Below are positions 34,501-41,343 of a DNA stretch of 64,000 nt, one piece after another. A program made the position numbers and the translations under genes. Below the pieces are notes generated by a model, which worked only from the letters and a program-made list of their open reading frames with translations, made no database searches and had not been told where the DNA came from. This DNA is from an uncultured Rhodoferax sp. (GTDB taxonomy: Bacteria > Pseudomonadota > Gammaproteobacteria > Burkholderiales > Burkholderiaceae_C), in NCBI RefSeq assembly GCF_946221635.1, contig NZ_CAMIHB010000004.1, positions 1-64,000 on the forward strand. The letters run 5' to 3'. Numbering within the stretch: the stretch's first letter is position 1; each line of letters starts with the position of its first letter.

Positions 34501-35946
34501 CTGGGCAGCAACAGTTTTGTCGACGGCATGCTGGGCGTGGGCTGGCTGGACTTCGACATGAACCGCTACGTGACGGCCGCCAGCGCCTACGCCACCAGCA
34601 AACGCAAGGGCTACCAGCTGTTTGGCTCCCTGGGCACGGGCCTGGAGTTCCGCGACAAGACCAACATGGTCTCGCCCTATGCCCGCCTGGACTTTTCCAC
34701 CGACAAGTTGGGCGAGACCACTGAGACAGGAGCCGGCACCTTCTCGCTGAACTACTACGAACAAACCAACTCCGCACTGCAAGGCACCATCGGCCTGCGG
34801 GGCGAGTCCACCCACGCCACACCGTTTGGCTGGGCCGTCCCGCGGGCACGCGTGGAATGGCGCCAGGACCTGAGCAACCGCAGCGAGGCAGCCATTTCCT
34901 ACGCCGACCAGATAGGCGGCACCCGCTACGCCATCTCGCCCAGCGGCAGCCTGCAAAGCGCACTGGTGCTGGGCGTCGGCAGCGAGTTTCTGTTCCGTGA
35001 TGGCTGGGCCCTGGGCGTGGACTACCAGCTCACCCAGGTCTCCGCCTACGAATCCAGCTACGCCTTGCGCATCAAGGTGCTCAAGGAACTGGGGGCCAAG
35101 GGCCTGCCCAACCTGCTCAAGGGCGTGGAGCAGGATTTCTCGGACGAGAACGAAATCCAGGTGGATGCTGGCTACACCTGGGACGACAACATCACACGCG
35201 CCAAGCTCAATTCCGACATCCGCGCCGACAGCATCTACACCTTCAATGCAAGCCAGACGCGCATGTGGTTCCTCAGTGGCAACACCCGCCTGCTGGTGAC
35301 CGGTTCGGCGGGCGGAGAGCGCTTCCAGACCTTCAACGGCCTGAGCAATCTCAACCTGGGTGGCGAGGTGGCCTACCAGTACCGGGCCTCGGCCGAGTTC
35401 GATACGCCCACCTACGGCGTGTTTGCCAAGGTCACCGCGCTCAAGCACCAGGCCAGCCTGCGCGACGGCTACAAGTATTCCGTGGGCCTGACCGCATCGC
35501 GCCCCCTGACCGACCGCATCACCGTGTTCGCTGCCCTGGCCAGCAACCAACGCGCGGCCACCAGCGCCGTGTTCCGCACCGCGGACACCTCCCTGCGTTT
35601 CAATGTGGACTACAGCATGCGCAACAACGCCACGCTTTACCTTAGCGGGGAGTACCGTGACGGCGACATCGTGTCCACCGGACGCTCATCGTTGGAAAAC
35701 ATCACCCTGGCCAAGGTGCTGGTGCAGGACGATGCCTATGCGGGTGGCCAGTTCTTCAGCTACCGCTTTGGCGGCAGCACCGTCCTGGCCACCGTGGGCT
35801 ACAACATTGGCCTGGGCGCCAAGGATTCCATGGATTTTTCGTGGCGCTACGTGCAATCCACCCCCACACTGCGCCCCTCCTGGGCCACCTCACCCCTGAG
35901 CTACACCACCAACCAGCTGTCTGCCAGCTACCTGATGCGGTTCTGA
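31519..35946 (+). CDS. Autotransporter with N-terminal cytochrome c domain, Ig-like repeats and two beta-barrels
   Basis: Very large exported protein, 1475 residues. In order: signal peptide (1-38, cleavage after NAKA); a compact c-type cytochrome domain (about 40-115) with haem motif CINCH at 59-63 and a typical C-terminal LALYIGQFK helix; a cadherin-like strand region; five putative Ig (He_PIG) repeats (about 190-670), each ending like LPxGLxxNTSTGVISGTPT; a Big-type domain with NGFYGTDSFTV; a linker with QISNFGRRIEFLH; an autotransporter barrel (about 915-1200, WAEGVVSFGAR onward); and a second barrel-like region (about 1204-1475) ending in Phe. The start at 31519 gives the best signal peptide; an ATG at 31417 is possible. 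Haem binding is predicted, not shown. Confidence 0.85.
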   Translation: MSESIHFAASSLPPLLRRGLTALWCVFLLACCIGNAKAQSVTAGSTIYNTTGAGGYPACINCHTGATSSANHLTASNNYSYLHTELSPGGNMYINLNTSPALPSQTEIMSLALYIGQFKAPAFTVSNGSGSLAIAVRSGATGTKNIYPLLATGSGGAAQDTGGLTKTNGTHGTVSVAQVAATTTMNYNAGYTSTAGYTGSDSFTVSVVNPIATATRTIQVTVLGITSASSVTGFKGQTYTAGSPLYQITSNDGTASNFTATGLPTGLTVDSATGKITGTTTATGSFSVTIGAQINGSINDGTVSKTLTMDIAGITNSGSVNYTQNSAISTFQITTYPSSPSAYGLTGSLPAGLSFSSGSGQITGTPTVAGSYPVTLQATTSAGAVSQSLTISVASAGVPVVTTTPSLAASPTVSVIGTVGTAISSYQINATNPPITAGSYAASGLPPGLSINTSTGVISGTPTTSGDYTVTLSADNLSGTGSLVVVMRVHATSAPVINSGTTGSGTVGTAGTAYTITTTGANGPIASYSVVSGSLPAGLTLNTSTGVVSGTPTASGVSTVTLGATNTGNVTGSLAVTFTITPNAVPVISSPTNGTTTALALGAAMTPISITASNPPLTAFALASGTLPTGVSLNTSTGVISGTPTVPGGGSTVTLTASNSIGTSAAVSVTFSVGVPAPTPCTDTTTLNTAKVINLKTCMFPALSPTGFTTSMQPAHGTLNISGVNATYTPANGFYGTDSFTVVAQFSGGATSTAGTVTVTISGRPDPVQDTRVTGLLTAQAETSRKFASAQISNFGRRIEFLHSSFFLPTPSGGNFGVTVPASNLGSRPVPTAAPLSDKLAAMGTNSAIELPNSNTAAALPLSSAVSMAAAQTGLSQSPLYSLASDLVQNHSLNLGNLNKLGLGLNSDLPGDALPGPKVWAEGVVSFGAREANGSVSAADFSSSGLSFGVDRALSDRLVLGMGVGYARDTTNIGTDGTRNQASGYSLAVYGSYKLGSNSFVDGMLGVGWLDFDMNRYVTAASAYATSKRKGYQLFGSLGTGLEFRDKTNMVSPYARLDFSTDKLGETTETGAGTFSLNYYEQTNSALQGTIGLRGESTHATPFGWAVPRARVEWRQDLSNRSEAAISYADQIGGTRYAISPSGSLQSALVLGVGSEFLFRDGWALGVDYQLTQVSAYESSYALRIKVLKELGAKGLPNLLKGVEQDFSDENEIQVDAGYTWDDNITRAKLNSDIRADSIYTFNASQTRMWFLSGNTRLLVTGSAGGERFQTFNGLSNLNLGGEVAYQYRASAEFDTPTYGVFAKVTALKHQASLRDGYKYSVGLTASRPLTDRITVFAALASNQRAATSAVFRTADTSLRFNVDYSMRNNATLYLSGEYRDGDIVSTGRSSLENITLAKVLVQDDAYAGGQFFSYRFGGSTVLATVGYNIGLGAKDSMDFSWRYVQSTPTLRPSWATSPLSYTTNQLSASYLMRF

Positions 35947-35948
35947 CC

Positions 35949-37940
35949 ATGCTGCCCCTGCACACACGCACCCTTCGCGCCTGCGGAATCGCCCTGCTGA
36001 CCGCCCTGCTCCACGCCTGCGGCGGCGGTGGGGGAGGCAGCGGCGGCAGCGATGTGGACCCCACCTCCAAAGCAACCGCAGCCACGACGGGCCCCGACAG
36101 CTTTCTGCTCTTTCCCAACCCCCAGCGGCAAAGCGATGACAGCCTGCAGGTGAACTCCGCCAGCTTTGCCAGCGCCTACTACGCGGCCGTGGACCCCAAC
36201 AACGAGCGCGACACCCTGGCCAAGTTCAAGGCCAAGAACGGCTTTGGCACTGCGGGCGCCGGTATCACCGAAGAAACCATCATCATCGGCGACCAGCGTG
36301 ACCTGGGCTACGGCCGCAAGATGACGGCGCGCCACGACACCAACACCGGCGTCATTTCCTTTGTGGTGGAAAACTTCATGGTGGGCGGCTACGGTGGTTA
36401 CTCCACATTCAGCCTGGAGGCGGCCATCGTGGACGAACGGAAGTGGCACCTGGGTACCAACGCCATCGAGTTCAGTGCGGCGCAAACCAGCAGTTCCAAC
36501 CCCTCGCCCAACGCCATCAAGTTCGCCAAGTTCTATACCTACGACCCCAGCACCGGCGCGCGTCTGAACGTGGCCAATCTGGACGGGCGCGGCAGCAAGG
36601 CGCTGCCCACGGTCTGCATCTCCTGCCATGGCGGGCGCGGCGACCCGCTCACGCCCAGCGGCCTGTTTGCCAAGATGGAAAACTCGGCCTCGGGTGCGCG
36701 CGGCGACGTAGGCGCGCAGCTGCACACCTTTGAGCCCGCCTCCTTCGACTTCTCCACCCGCGCCGGCTACACCCGCGCAGACCTGGAGTCCAAGATCAAG
36801 ACCATCAACAAGATGGTGTTGTGCGGCCACCCCCTGCCCAACGGCACCGCCACGCCCACGGGCAACGCAGAAGACAGCTGCCGGCGCGTGGCCAACCCCA
36901 ACGAATACCAGGGCGCCGCTGCGGCCCACCTGAAGAACATCTACGGCGGAGCCGGACTGCCCAATGCCACCAGCGAAACCACGGACAGCTATGTGCCCAG
37001 CAGCTGGACTGGGGCGGGGCAGGTTGATCTGTATAAAAAAACGGTGACCCAGGCCTGCCGGGTCTGCCACGGCGTGCGCGGCACGGGCAACCAGTCGGAC
37101 ATCAACTTCGAAGACTTCACCGCCTTTGACGGCTACGCCGACCGCATCAAGGCCCATGTGATCGACCGCGGCAACATGCCGCTGGCCAAACTGGTCTACG
37201 ACAAGTACTGGAGCACCTCGGACATCAACAGCACCATGGCCAACTACCTGGTCGGCAAGGGCTACAGCGATGGCAACCTCAAACCCGGCCGCGCCGTGGC
37301 CGATCCGGGCCCGGACCGCGTGGTGAAGACCCTCACACCCACACTGTCTGCCGCGATGAGCCTGTTCTCCACCAGCTACAGCTGGTCCATCACCTCCATC
37401 CAGGCGGGCCAGACCGCCAGCCTGAGCAGCAGCACGGCCGCCAGCCCCACGCTGACGGTAAGCGGCGCCGGCACCTATGTCGTGCAATTGGTCACTGCCA
37501 ACGCCACCTCCACCAGCACCGCCAAGACCGTGACGATCAAGGTCGACCCGGCGCTGGCATGGGACCCGACGGCCCTGCGCTTTGAGCCCGACATCCGCAC
37601 CATCCTGCAGGCGGGCGGCGGCAACTGCACGCTATGCCATGTCAGCGGCCAGAACGTGGCCTCCACCAGTGCGGTGCCGCCCATCTTCTACAACGACTAT
37701 GTGCGTTCGGGCAGCGGTGCGGGCAACGACGCCACCAACCGCCTGTGGCTCTATACCGAGGTACGCGGGCGCATCAACTTCACCGACATCGTGGCCAGCC
37801 CGCTGCTGCGCAAGCCCTCGGGCAAGCACCACAACGGCGGCACCCGTACCGGCTTCGACACTTCGGCTACCGTGGGCGACCCGGCGCGCATCGACTACGA
37901 CAAGATCCTGGCCTGGATCCTGAACGGCGCGCCGCAATAG
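35949..37940 (+). CDS. Triheme c-type cytochrome lipoprotein
   Basis: Predicted outer-membrane lipoprotein, 663 residues. The lipobox LLHAC places the lipidated cysteine at 24, followed by GGGGGGSGG. Three haem motifs are widely spaced: CISCH at 223-227, CRVCH at 370-374 and CTLCH at 560-564, each with nearby His/Met ligand candidates. An Ig/PKD-like stretch (about 470-530, SWSITSIQAGQTASLS) separates the second and third. It begins 2 bp after the autotransporter stop, so the two are cotranscribed and probably act together. I know no named family for this arrangement. Confidence 0.87.
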   Translation: MLPLHTRTLRACGIALLTALLHACGGGGGGSGGSDVDPTSKATAATTGPDSFLLFPNPQRQSDDSLQVNSASFASAYYAAVDPNNERDTLAKFKAKNGFGTAGAGITEETIIIGDQRDLGYGRKMTARHDTNTGVISFVVENFMVGGYGGYSTFSLEAAIVDERKWHLGTNAIEFSAAQTSSSNPSPNAIKFAKFYTYDPSTGARLNVANLDGRGSKALPTVCISCHGGRGDPLTPSGLFAKMENSASGARGDVGAQLHTFEPASFDFSTRAGYTRADLESKIKTINKMVLCGHPLPNGTATPTGNAEDSCRRVANPNEYQGAAAAHLKNIYGGAGLPNATSETTDSYVPSSWTGAGQVDLYKKTVTQACRVCHGVRGTGNQSDINFEDFTAFDGYADRIKAHVIDRGNMPLAKLVYDKYWSTSDINSTMANYLVGKGYSDGNLKPGRAVADPGPDRVVKTLTPTLSAAMSLFSTSYSWSITSIQAGQTASLSSSTAASPTLTVSGAGTYVVQLVTANATSTSTAKTVTIKVDPALAWDPTALRFEPDIRTILQAGGGNCTLCHVSGQNVASTSAVPPIFYNDYVRSGSGAGNDATNRLWLYTEVRGRINFTDIVASPLLRKPSGKHHNGGTRTGFDTSATVGDPARIDYDKILAWILNGAPQ

Positions 37941-37956
37941 CGCGCCCCTGCCCATG

Positions 37957-37983
37957 AAAAAAGGGAGCATTCGCTCCCTTTTT
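37957..37983 (+). terminator. Intrinsic terminator after the triheme lipoprotein (bidirectional)
   Basis: AAAAAAGGGAGC, loop ATTC, GCTCCCTTTTT. It serves the convergent triheme lipoprotein and FecR genes, and abuts a family 1 repeat. Confidence 0.85.
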
Positions 37984-38010
37984 GATAGCTGCCCGCGCAA
38001 TCAGTACGTG
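37979..38010 (+). repeat. Dispersed repeat family 1, copy F (partial)
   Basis: TTTTTGATAGCTGCCCGCGC, then AATCAGTACGTG. It overlaps the stop codon and last residues (RTY) of the FecR-domain gene on the other strand. Confidence 0.55.
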
Positions 38011-38753
38011 CGTCGCGGGCCGCTATAGCTGTCCTTGGAGAAAACGAAGGGACTGGTGCGACCCACCAGGGTTTCGATCAGGGCCAGCTCCTGGTCGGTG
38101 TGGTTCACAAACGGGGCGCTACGGATGTTCTTGCCCTTGCCGCCATCCTTGACGATGTAGAGCGGGCGGTCATGGTGGCGGGAGACGACCTGCTCCTTGC
38201 TCTCGGGGTCGTCATTGGCCTGCACCTCGGTGGCGCCGTAGCAGGTGCAGAAGTAGGTTTGCTCGGGGTCGGCCTCCACATAGAAACCCGTGCCGCGGAT
38301 ACCGATGGTGGAGGTGGAGGTGCGCACCGCCATGGGCGAATTGCGCGAGACCGACAGCAACTTGCCCGTGAGCATGCGCAGACCGCCAATGACGTAGCCG
38401 GTGACCGAGGTGTCCTGCGGCGCCTTTTCCGGGGCGTCGATGACGAGCTTGCTGTCGCCGCGCAGGATCATGGAGTGCGTGTTCACCACGAAGATGATTT
38501 CGCTGTTCTTGCCGGTCTGCAGGGTGTCGCCAGGTTTGATGGGGGTGGCCAGCGAGGCCTGCTGGTCGTTGACCTTCACATCACCCGAAATGCCGTAGAT
38601 GGACTGGCCCGGCGGCAACTTGGCCGGCTTGGTGCCAAAAATGCTGAAGCCCTGGGCCTGCGCCTGGGTGAAGGCAGTGCCAAACACGCCCGTGGCCAGG
38701 GCCTGGATCAGCCATTGGCGGCGTGGATCGTCAATCTCGTTGTGGTCTCGCAT
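38001..38753 (-). CDS. FecR-domain exported protein
   Basis: Predicted periplasmic or surface protein of 250 residues. The N-terminus DDPRRQWLIQALATGVFGTAFTQAQA has a twin-arginine-like signal. A FecR domain follows (GDVKVNDQQASLATPIKPGDTLQTGKNSEIIFVVN...MLTGKLLSVS), then VRTSTSTIGIRGTGFYVEAD and a distinctive TYFCTCYG motif with two cysteines. It is not paired with a sigma factor or TonB receptor, so a classical Fec signalling role is unlikely; barrel- or surface-associated FecR proteins of this type are of unknown function. It converges on the triheme cytochrome gene, 60 bp away. Confidence 0.85.
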   Translation of the reverse strand: MRDHNEIDDPRRQWLIQALATGVFGTAFTQAQAQGFSIFGTKPAKLPPGQSIYGISGDVKVNDQQASLATPIKPGDTLQTGKNSEIIFVVNTHSMILRGDSKLVIDAPEKAPQDTSVTGYVIGGLRMLTGKLLSVSRNSPMAVRTSTSTIGIRGTGFYVEADPEQTYFCTCYGATEVQANDDPESKEQVVSRHHDRPLYIVKDGGKGKNIRSAPFVNHTDQELALIETLVGRTSPFVFSKDSYSGPRRTY

Positions 38754-38777
38754 GGGCTCCCCCTGAAGATCCCCGGA

Positions 38778-40034
38778 TTATGCGGGCAAGCGGCCCTTTG
38801 TGGGAGCCAGCGCCGCGTCCAGCACCTCCACCCAGTGCCGCACCGGCGTGGCCGTGCCGCTCTGCAGATGGGTGATACAGCCGATGTTGGCGCTGATGAT
38901 CACCTCGTGGCCGGTGGGCGCCAGATGGCCCAGCTTGCGGTCTCGCAGTTGGTAGGCCATTTCCGGGTTCAGCACGGAGTAGGTGCCGGCAGAACCGCAG
39001 CACAGGTGTGACTCATTGGACGCCACACGCACCGCAAAGCCCAGCGCCTGCAGGTGGGCCTCGACGCCCCCCTTGAGCTTCTGGCCATGCTGCAGCGTGC
39101 AGGGTGGGTGAAACACCAGGGCCGGTTGGTCTACCGCACCGTGGGCGCCCAATTTTTCCCGCAGGGCAGGCAGCAGATCCGGCAGCAACTCGCTGAGGTC
39201 CCGCGTGAGCGCGCTGATGCGCGCGGCCTTGTCGGCGTAGGCCGGGTCGTCGCGCAGCACATGGCCGTATTCCTTGACCGTGACGCCGCAGCCCGAGGCG
39301 TTCATGACCAGCGCCTCCACGCCCTGCTCGACATACGGCCACCAGGCGTCGATGTTGGCGCGCATCTCCGCCTTGCCGCCATCCTGGTCGTTGAGGTGGA
39401 ATTTGACGGCACCACAACAGCCCGCCTTGGACACCCGCACAAGCTGCAGCCCCGCAGCGTCGAGCACGCGGGCCGTGGCGGTATTGATATTGGGCGCCAT
39501 GGCGGGCTGCACGCAGCCTTCGAGCATCAGCACCTTGCGCGCATGCACGCGCTTCGGCCAGTCCCCGGCGGGCTTCGGTGCAGGCACCTTGTTCTTGAGG
39601 CTCTGCGGCAGCAGCGGCCGTACGAGCTGGCCCAACTTCATGGCGGGCGCAAACAGCGGCGAAGGCAAGCCCTCCTTGAGCGCCCAGCGCACCGCCCGCT
39701 CGCCCAGCGGGCGCGGCACTTTGGCGTCCACCAGCTTGCGGCCGATGTCCACCAGATGGCCGTAGTCCACGCCACTGGGGCAGGTGCTTTCGCAGTTGCG
39801 GCAGGTCAGGCAGCGGTCCAGGTGCAGCTGCGTGGCGCGGGTCGGCGTCTGGCCCTCCAGCACCTGCTTCATCAGGTAGATGCGGCCGCGCGGGCCGTCC
39901 AACTCATCGCCCAGCAGCTGGTAGGTCGGGCAGGTGGCAGTGCAGAAGCCGCAGTGCACACACTTGCGCAGAATGGCCTCGGCGGCCTGACCGTCGGCGG
40001 TGTGCTGGTACTCGGGGGCGAGCTGGGTTTGCAT
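38778..40034 (-). CDS. glcF: Glycolate oxidase iron-sulfur subunit
   Basis: Electron-transfer subunit of glycolate dehydrogenase (glycolate to glyoxylate). The 418-residue protein has two 4Fe-4S motifs, CVHCGFCTATCP near 27-38 and CLTCRNCESTCP near 77-88, and the two CCG (cysteine-rich) domains: KAGCCGAVKFHL and HLCCGSAGTYSVL with FHPPCTLQHGQ. The start MQTQLAPEYQ at 40034 is preferred. It follows glcE by 8 bp. The FAD subunit gene glcD is not next to it. Confidence 0.95.
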   Translation of the reverse strand: MQTQLAPEYQHTADGQAAEAILRKCVHCGFCTATCPTYQLLGDELDGPRGRIYLMKQVLEGQTPTRATQLHLDRCLTCRNCESTCPSGVDYGHLVDIGRKLVDAKVPRPLGERAVRWALKEGLPSPLFAPAMKLGQLVRPLLPQSLKNKVPAPKPAGDWPKRVHARKVLMLEGCVQPAMAPNINTATARVLDAAGLQLVRVSKAGCCGAVKFHLNDQDGGKAEMRANIDAWWPYVEQGVEALVMNASGCGVTVKEYGHVLRDDPAYADKAARISALTRDLSELLPDLLPALREKLGAHGAVDQPALVFHPPCTLQHGQKLKGGVEAHLQALGFAVRVASNESHLCCGSAGTYSVLNPEMAYQLRDRKLGHLAPTGHEVIISANIGCITHLQSGTATPVRHWVEVLDAALAPTKGRLPA

Positions 40035-40042
40035 GGTGGGGC

Positions 40043-41191
40043 TCAGAGTTCCGCGCAAAGGCGGCCGGGGTTGAACAGGCCCAGAGGGTCGAAGGCCGCC
40101 TTGAGGCGCCGGGCGATCGCATCGCGTGCCGCATTTTTTGCATCAAATTGGCATCCAGCCCTCGTGGAATCTGCGCGAGCAGCTACGAAAACAGTAGCAT
40201 TTCCGCCCGCTGCACGGGCCGCGGCCTGCAACTGGGCACCCGCCTGCTGCGGCGCCCAGAGCCAGCGCAACCCACCCTGCCATTCCACCAATTGTGGCCA
40301 GGGCAGGTTCAGCACCGGCGCCGTGGGTGCCACGGACAAACGCCACAGCGCCAGCTCCGGCGCATCCACGTCGGCAAAAAAGGGCAGGCGCTGGTCGCGG
40401 CACAGGGCCCAGTCCGGGCCCGCCTGGGCATTGTCCATGCGCTCGCCGGGCACTTCGGCCAGCAGCTTGCGGCAGGCCGACTCCACCGCCGCCACCGCGC
40501 CGCGCAGGCGCACGAACAGCAGGTCGCGCCCGCCGCCGGGGGCGGTGGGGTCGTGCACCCAGCAGCTGGCATTGAGCGGCAGGGGTTGGCCGCCCCAGCG
40601 GTGCAAATGCTCCAGCGCACTGGCCTGGTCCAGGCCGAACACCAGCGTGGCCTCGGCCGGGGCCACGGGCAACACCTTGAGCGAGACCTGCGTGATCACC
40701 CCCAGCGTGCCCATGGCACCCGCCATGAGGCGCGAGACGTCGTAGCCCGCCACATTTTTCATGACTTGCCCGCCAAAGCTGAGGTGCTCCCCCTTGCCGT
40801 TGATGCACTGCAGGCCCAGCACGTAGTCGCGCACACTGCCCGCGGTCGCGCGGGCGGGGCCAGCCAATCCGCTGGCCACCATGCCTCCCACCGTGGCGCC
40901 GCCCCCCACCGACCAGACAAAGTGCGGGGGTTCAAAGGGCAGGCACTGCCCCTTCTCGGCCAGCGCGGCCTCCAGCTCGGCCAAGGGCGTGCCGGCGGCC
41001 ACGGTCACCACCAGTTCGCTGGGCGCGTAGTCGAGGATGCCGCGATGCCCCCGCGTGTCCAGCAGGCGGGCGGGCTGGATGGTGCCCACAAAGTCCTTGC
41101 TGCCACCACCGCGGATCTGCAGCGGGCTGCGTTCGGCGATGGCGGTACGGACCTGGTCCAGCAGATGGGTGAGCGTGGGGCTGTCGGGCAT
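40043..41191 (-). CDS. glcE: Glycolate oxidase FAD-binding subunit GlcE
   Basis: FAD-binding subunit of glycolate dehydrogenase, 382 residues. FAD PCMH-type motifs include IRGGGSKDF, VTVAAGTPLAELEAALAE, SVGGGATVGGMVASGLAGPARATAGSVRDYVLG and KNVAGYDVSRL. The C-terminus ends FDPLGLFNPGRLCAEL as expected. Just before it, NATVFVAARADSTRAGCQFDAKN is encoded by a family 1 repeat (copy G), so the repeat inserted in frame and was tolerated, or replaced native sequence. Its start at 41191 is typical of the family. Confidence 0.93.
   Translation of the reverse strand: MPDSPTLTHLLDQVRTAIAERSPLQIRGGGSKDFVGTIQPARLLDTRGHRGILDYAPSELVVTVAAGTPLAELEAALAEKGQCLPFEPPHFVWSVGGGATVGGMVASGLAGPARATAGSVRDYVLGLQCINGKGEHLSFGGQVMKNVAGYDVSRLMAGAMGTLGVITQVSLKVLPVAPAEATLVFGLDQASALEHLHRWGGQPLPLNASCWVHDPTAPGGGRDLLFVRLRGAVAAVESACRKLLAEVPGERMDNAQAGPDWALCRDQRLPFFADVDAPELALWRLSVAPTAPVLNLPWPQLVEWQGGLRWLWAPQQAGAQLQAAARAAGGNATVFVAARADSTRAGCQFDAKNAARDAIARRLKAAFDPLGLFNPGRLCAEL
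40141..40198 (-). repeat. Dispersed repeat family 1, copy G (inside glcE)
   Basis: Minus strand GCTACTGTTTTCGTAGCTGC, then TCGCGCAGATTCCACGAGGGCTGGATGCCAATTTGATG: a full-length copy in the coding direction of glcE, translated as part of the protein. Confidence 0.75.
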
Positions 41192-41267
41192 GGCGCCGAT
41201 GGTAAGGCGCCATCCCGGCCCAGGGTGTGAATTTTTTGGCGCCCGCACCGCCAAAAAATTGGCGGCA

Positions 41268-41343
41268 ACCCGCCGCCGGGCCGCCCCAAGGCGGGTTAGC
41301 CCCCTCGGGGGGCAGCGACCCGCGCAGCGGCGGAGCGTGGAGG
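41268..41343 (-). repeat. Dispersed repeat family 2, copy c
   Basis: Plus strand: CCGCCGCCGGGCCGCCCCAA ... CCCCCTCGGGGGGCAGCGAC ... GGCGGAGCGTGGAGG. It ends at the stop codon of the SMP-30 gene. The 76 bp upstream of it to glcE hold nothing else I can identify. Confidence 0.78.

Noticed and set aside
33439..35550. 703-residue open frame antisense to the autotransporter
   Set aside because: Composition is Gly/Val/Ala/His-rich with no domain, and the plus-strand frame has a signal peptide and coherent domain order.
35928..37487. 519-residue open frame antisense to the triheme lipoprotein
   Set aside because: The plus-strand frame has a lipobox and three CxxCH motifs; the opposite frame has none.
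31519..37940. MtrABC-type decaheme porin-cytochrome operon
   Set aside because: Only four CxxCH motifs in total and no decaheme protein or MtrB-like barrel sequence; the system must be described on its own terms.
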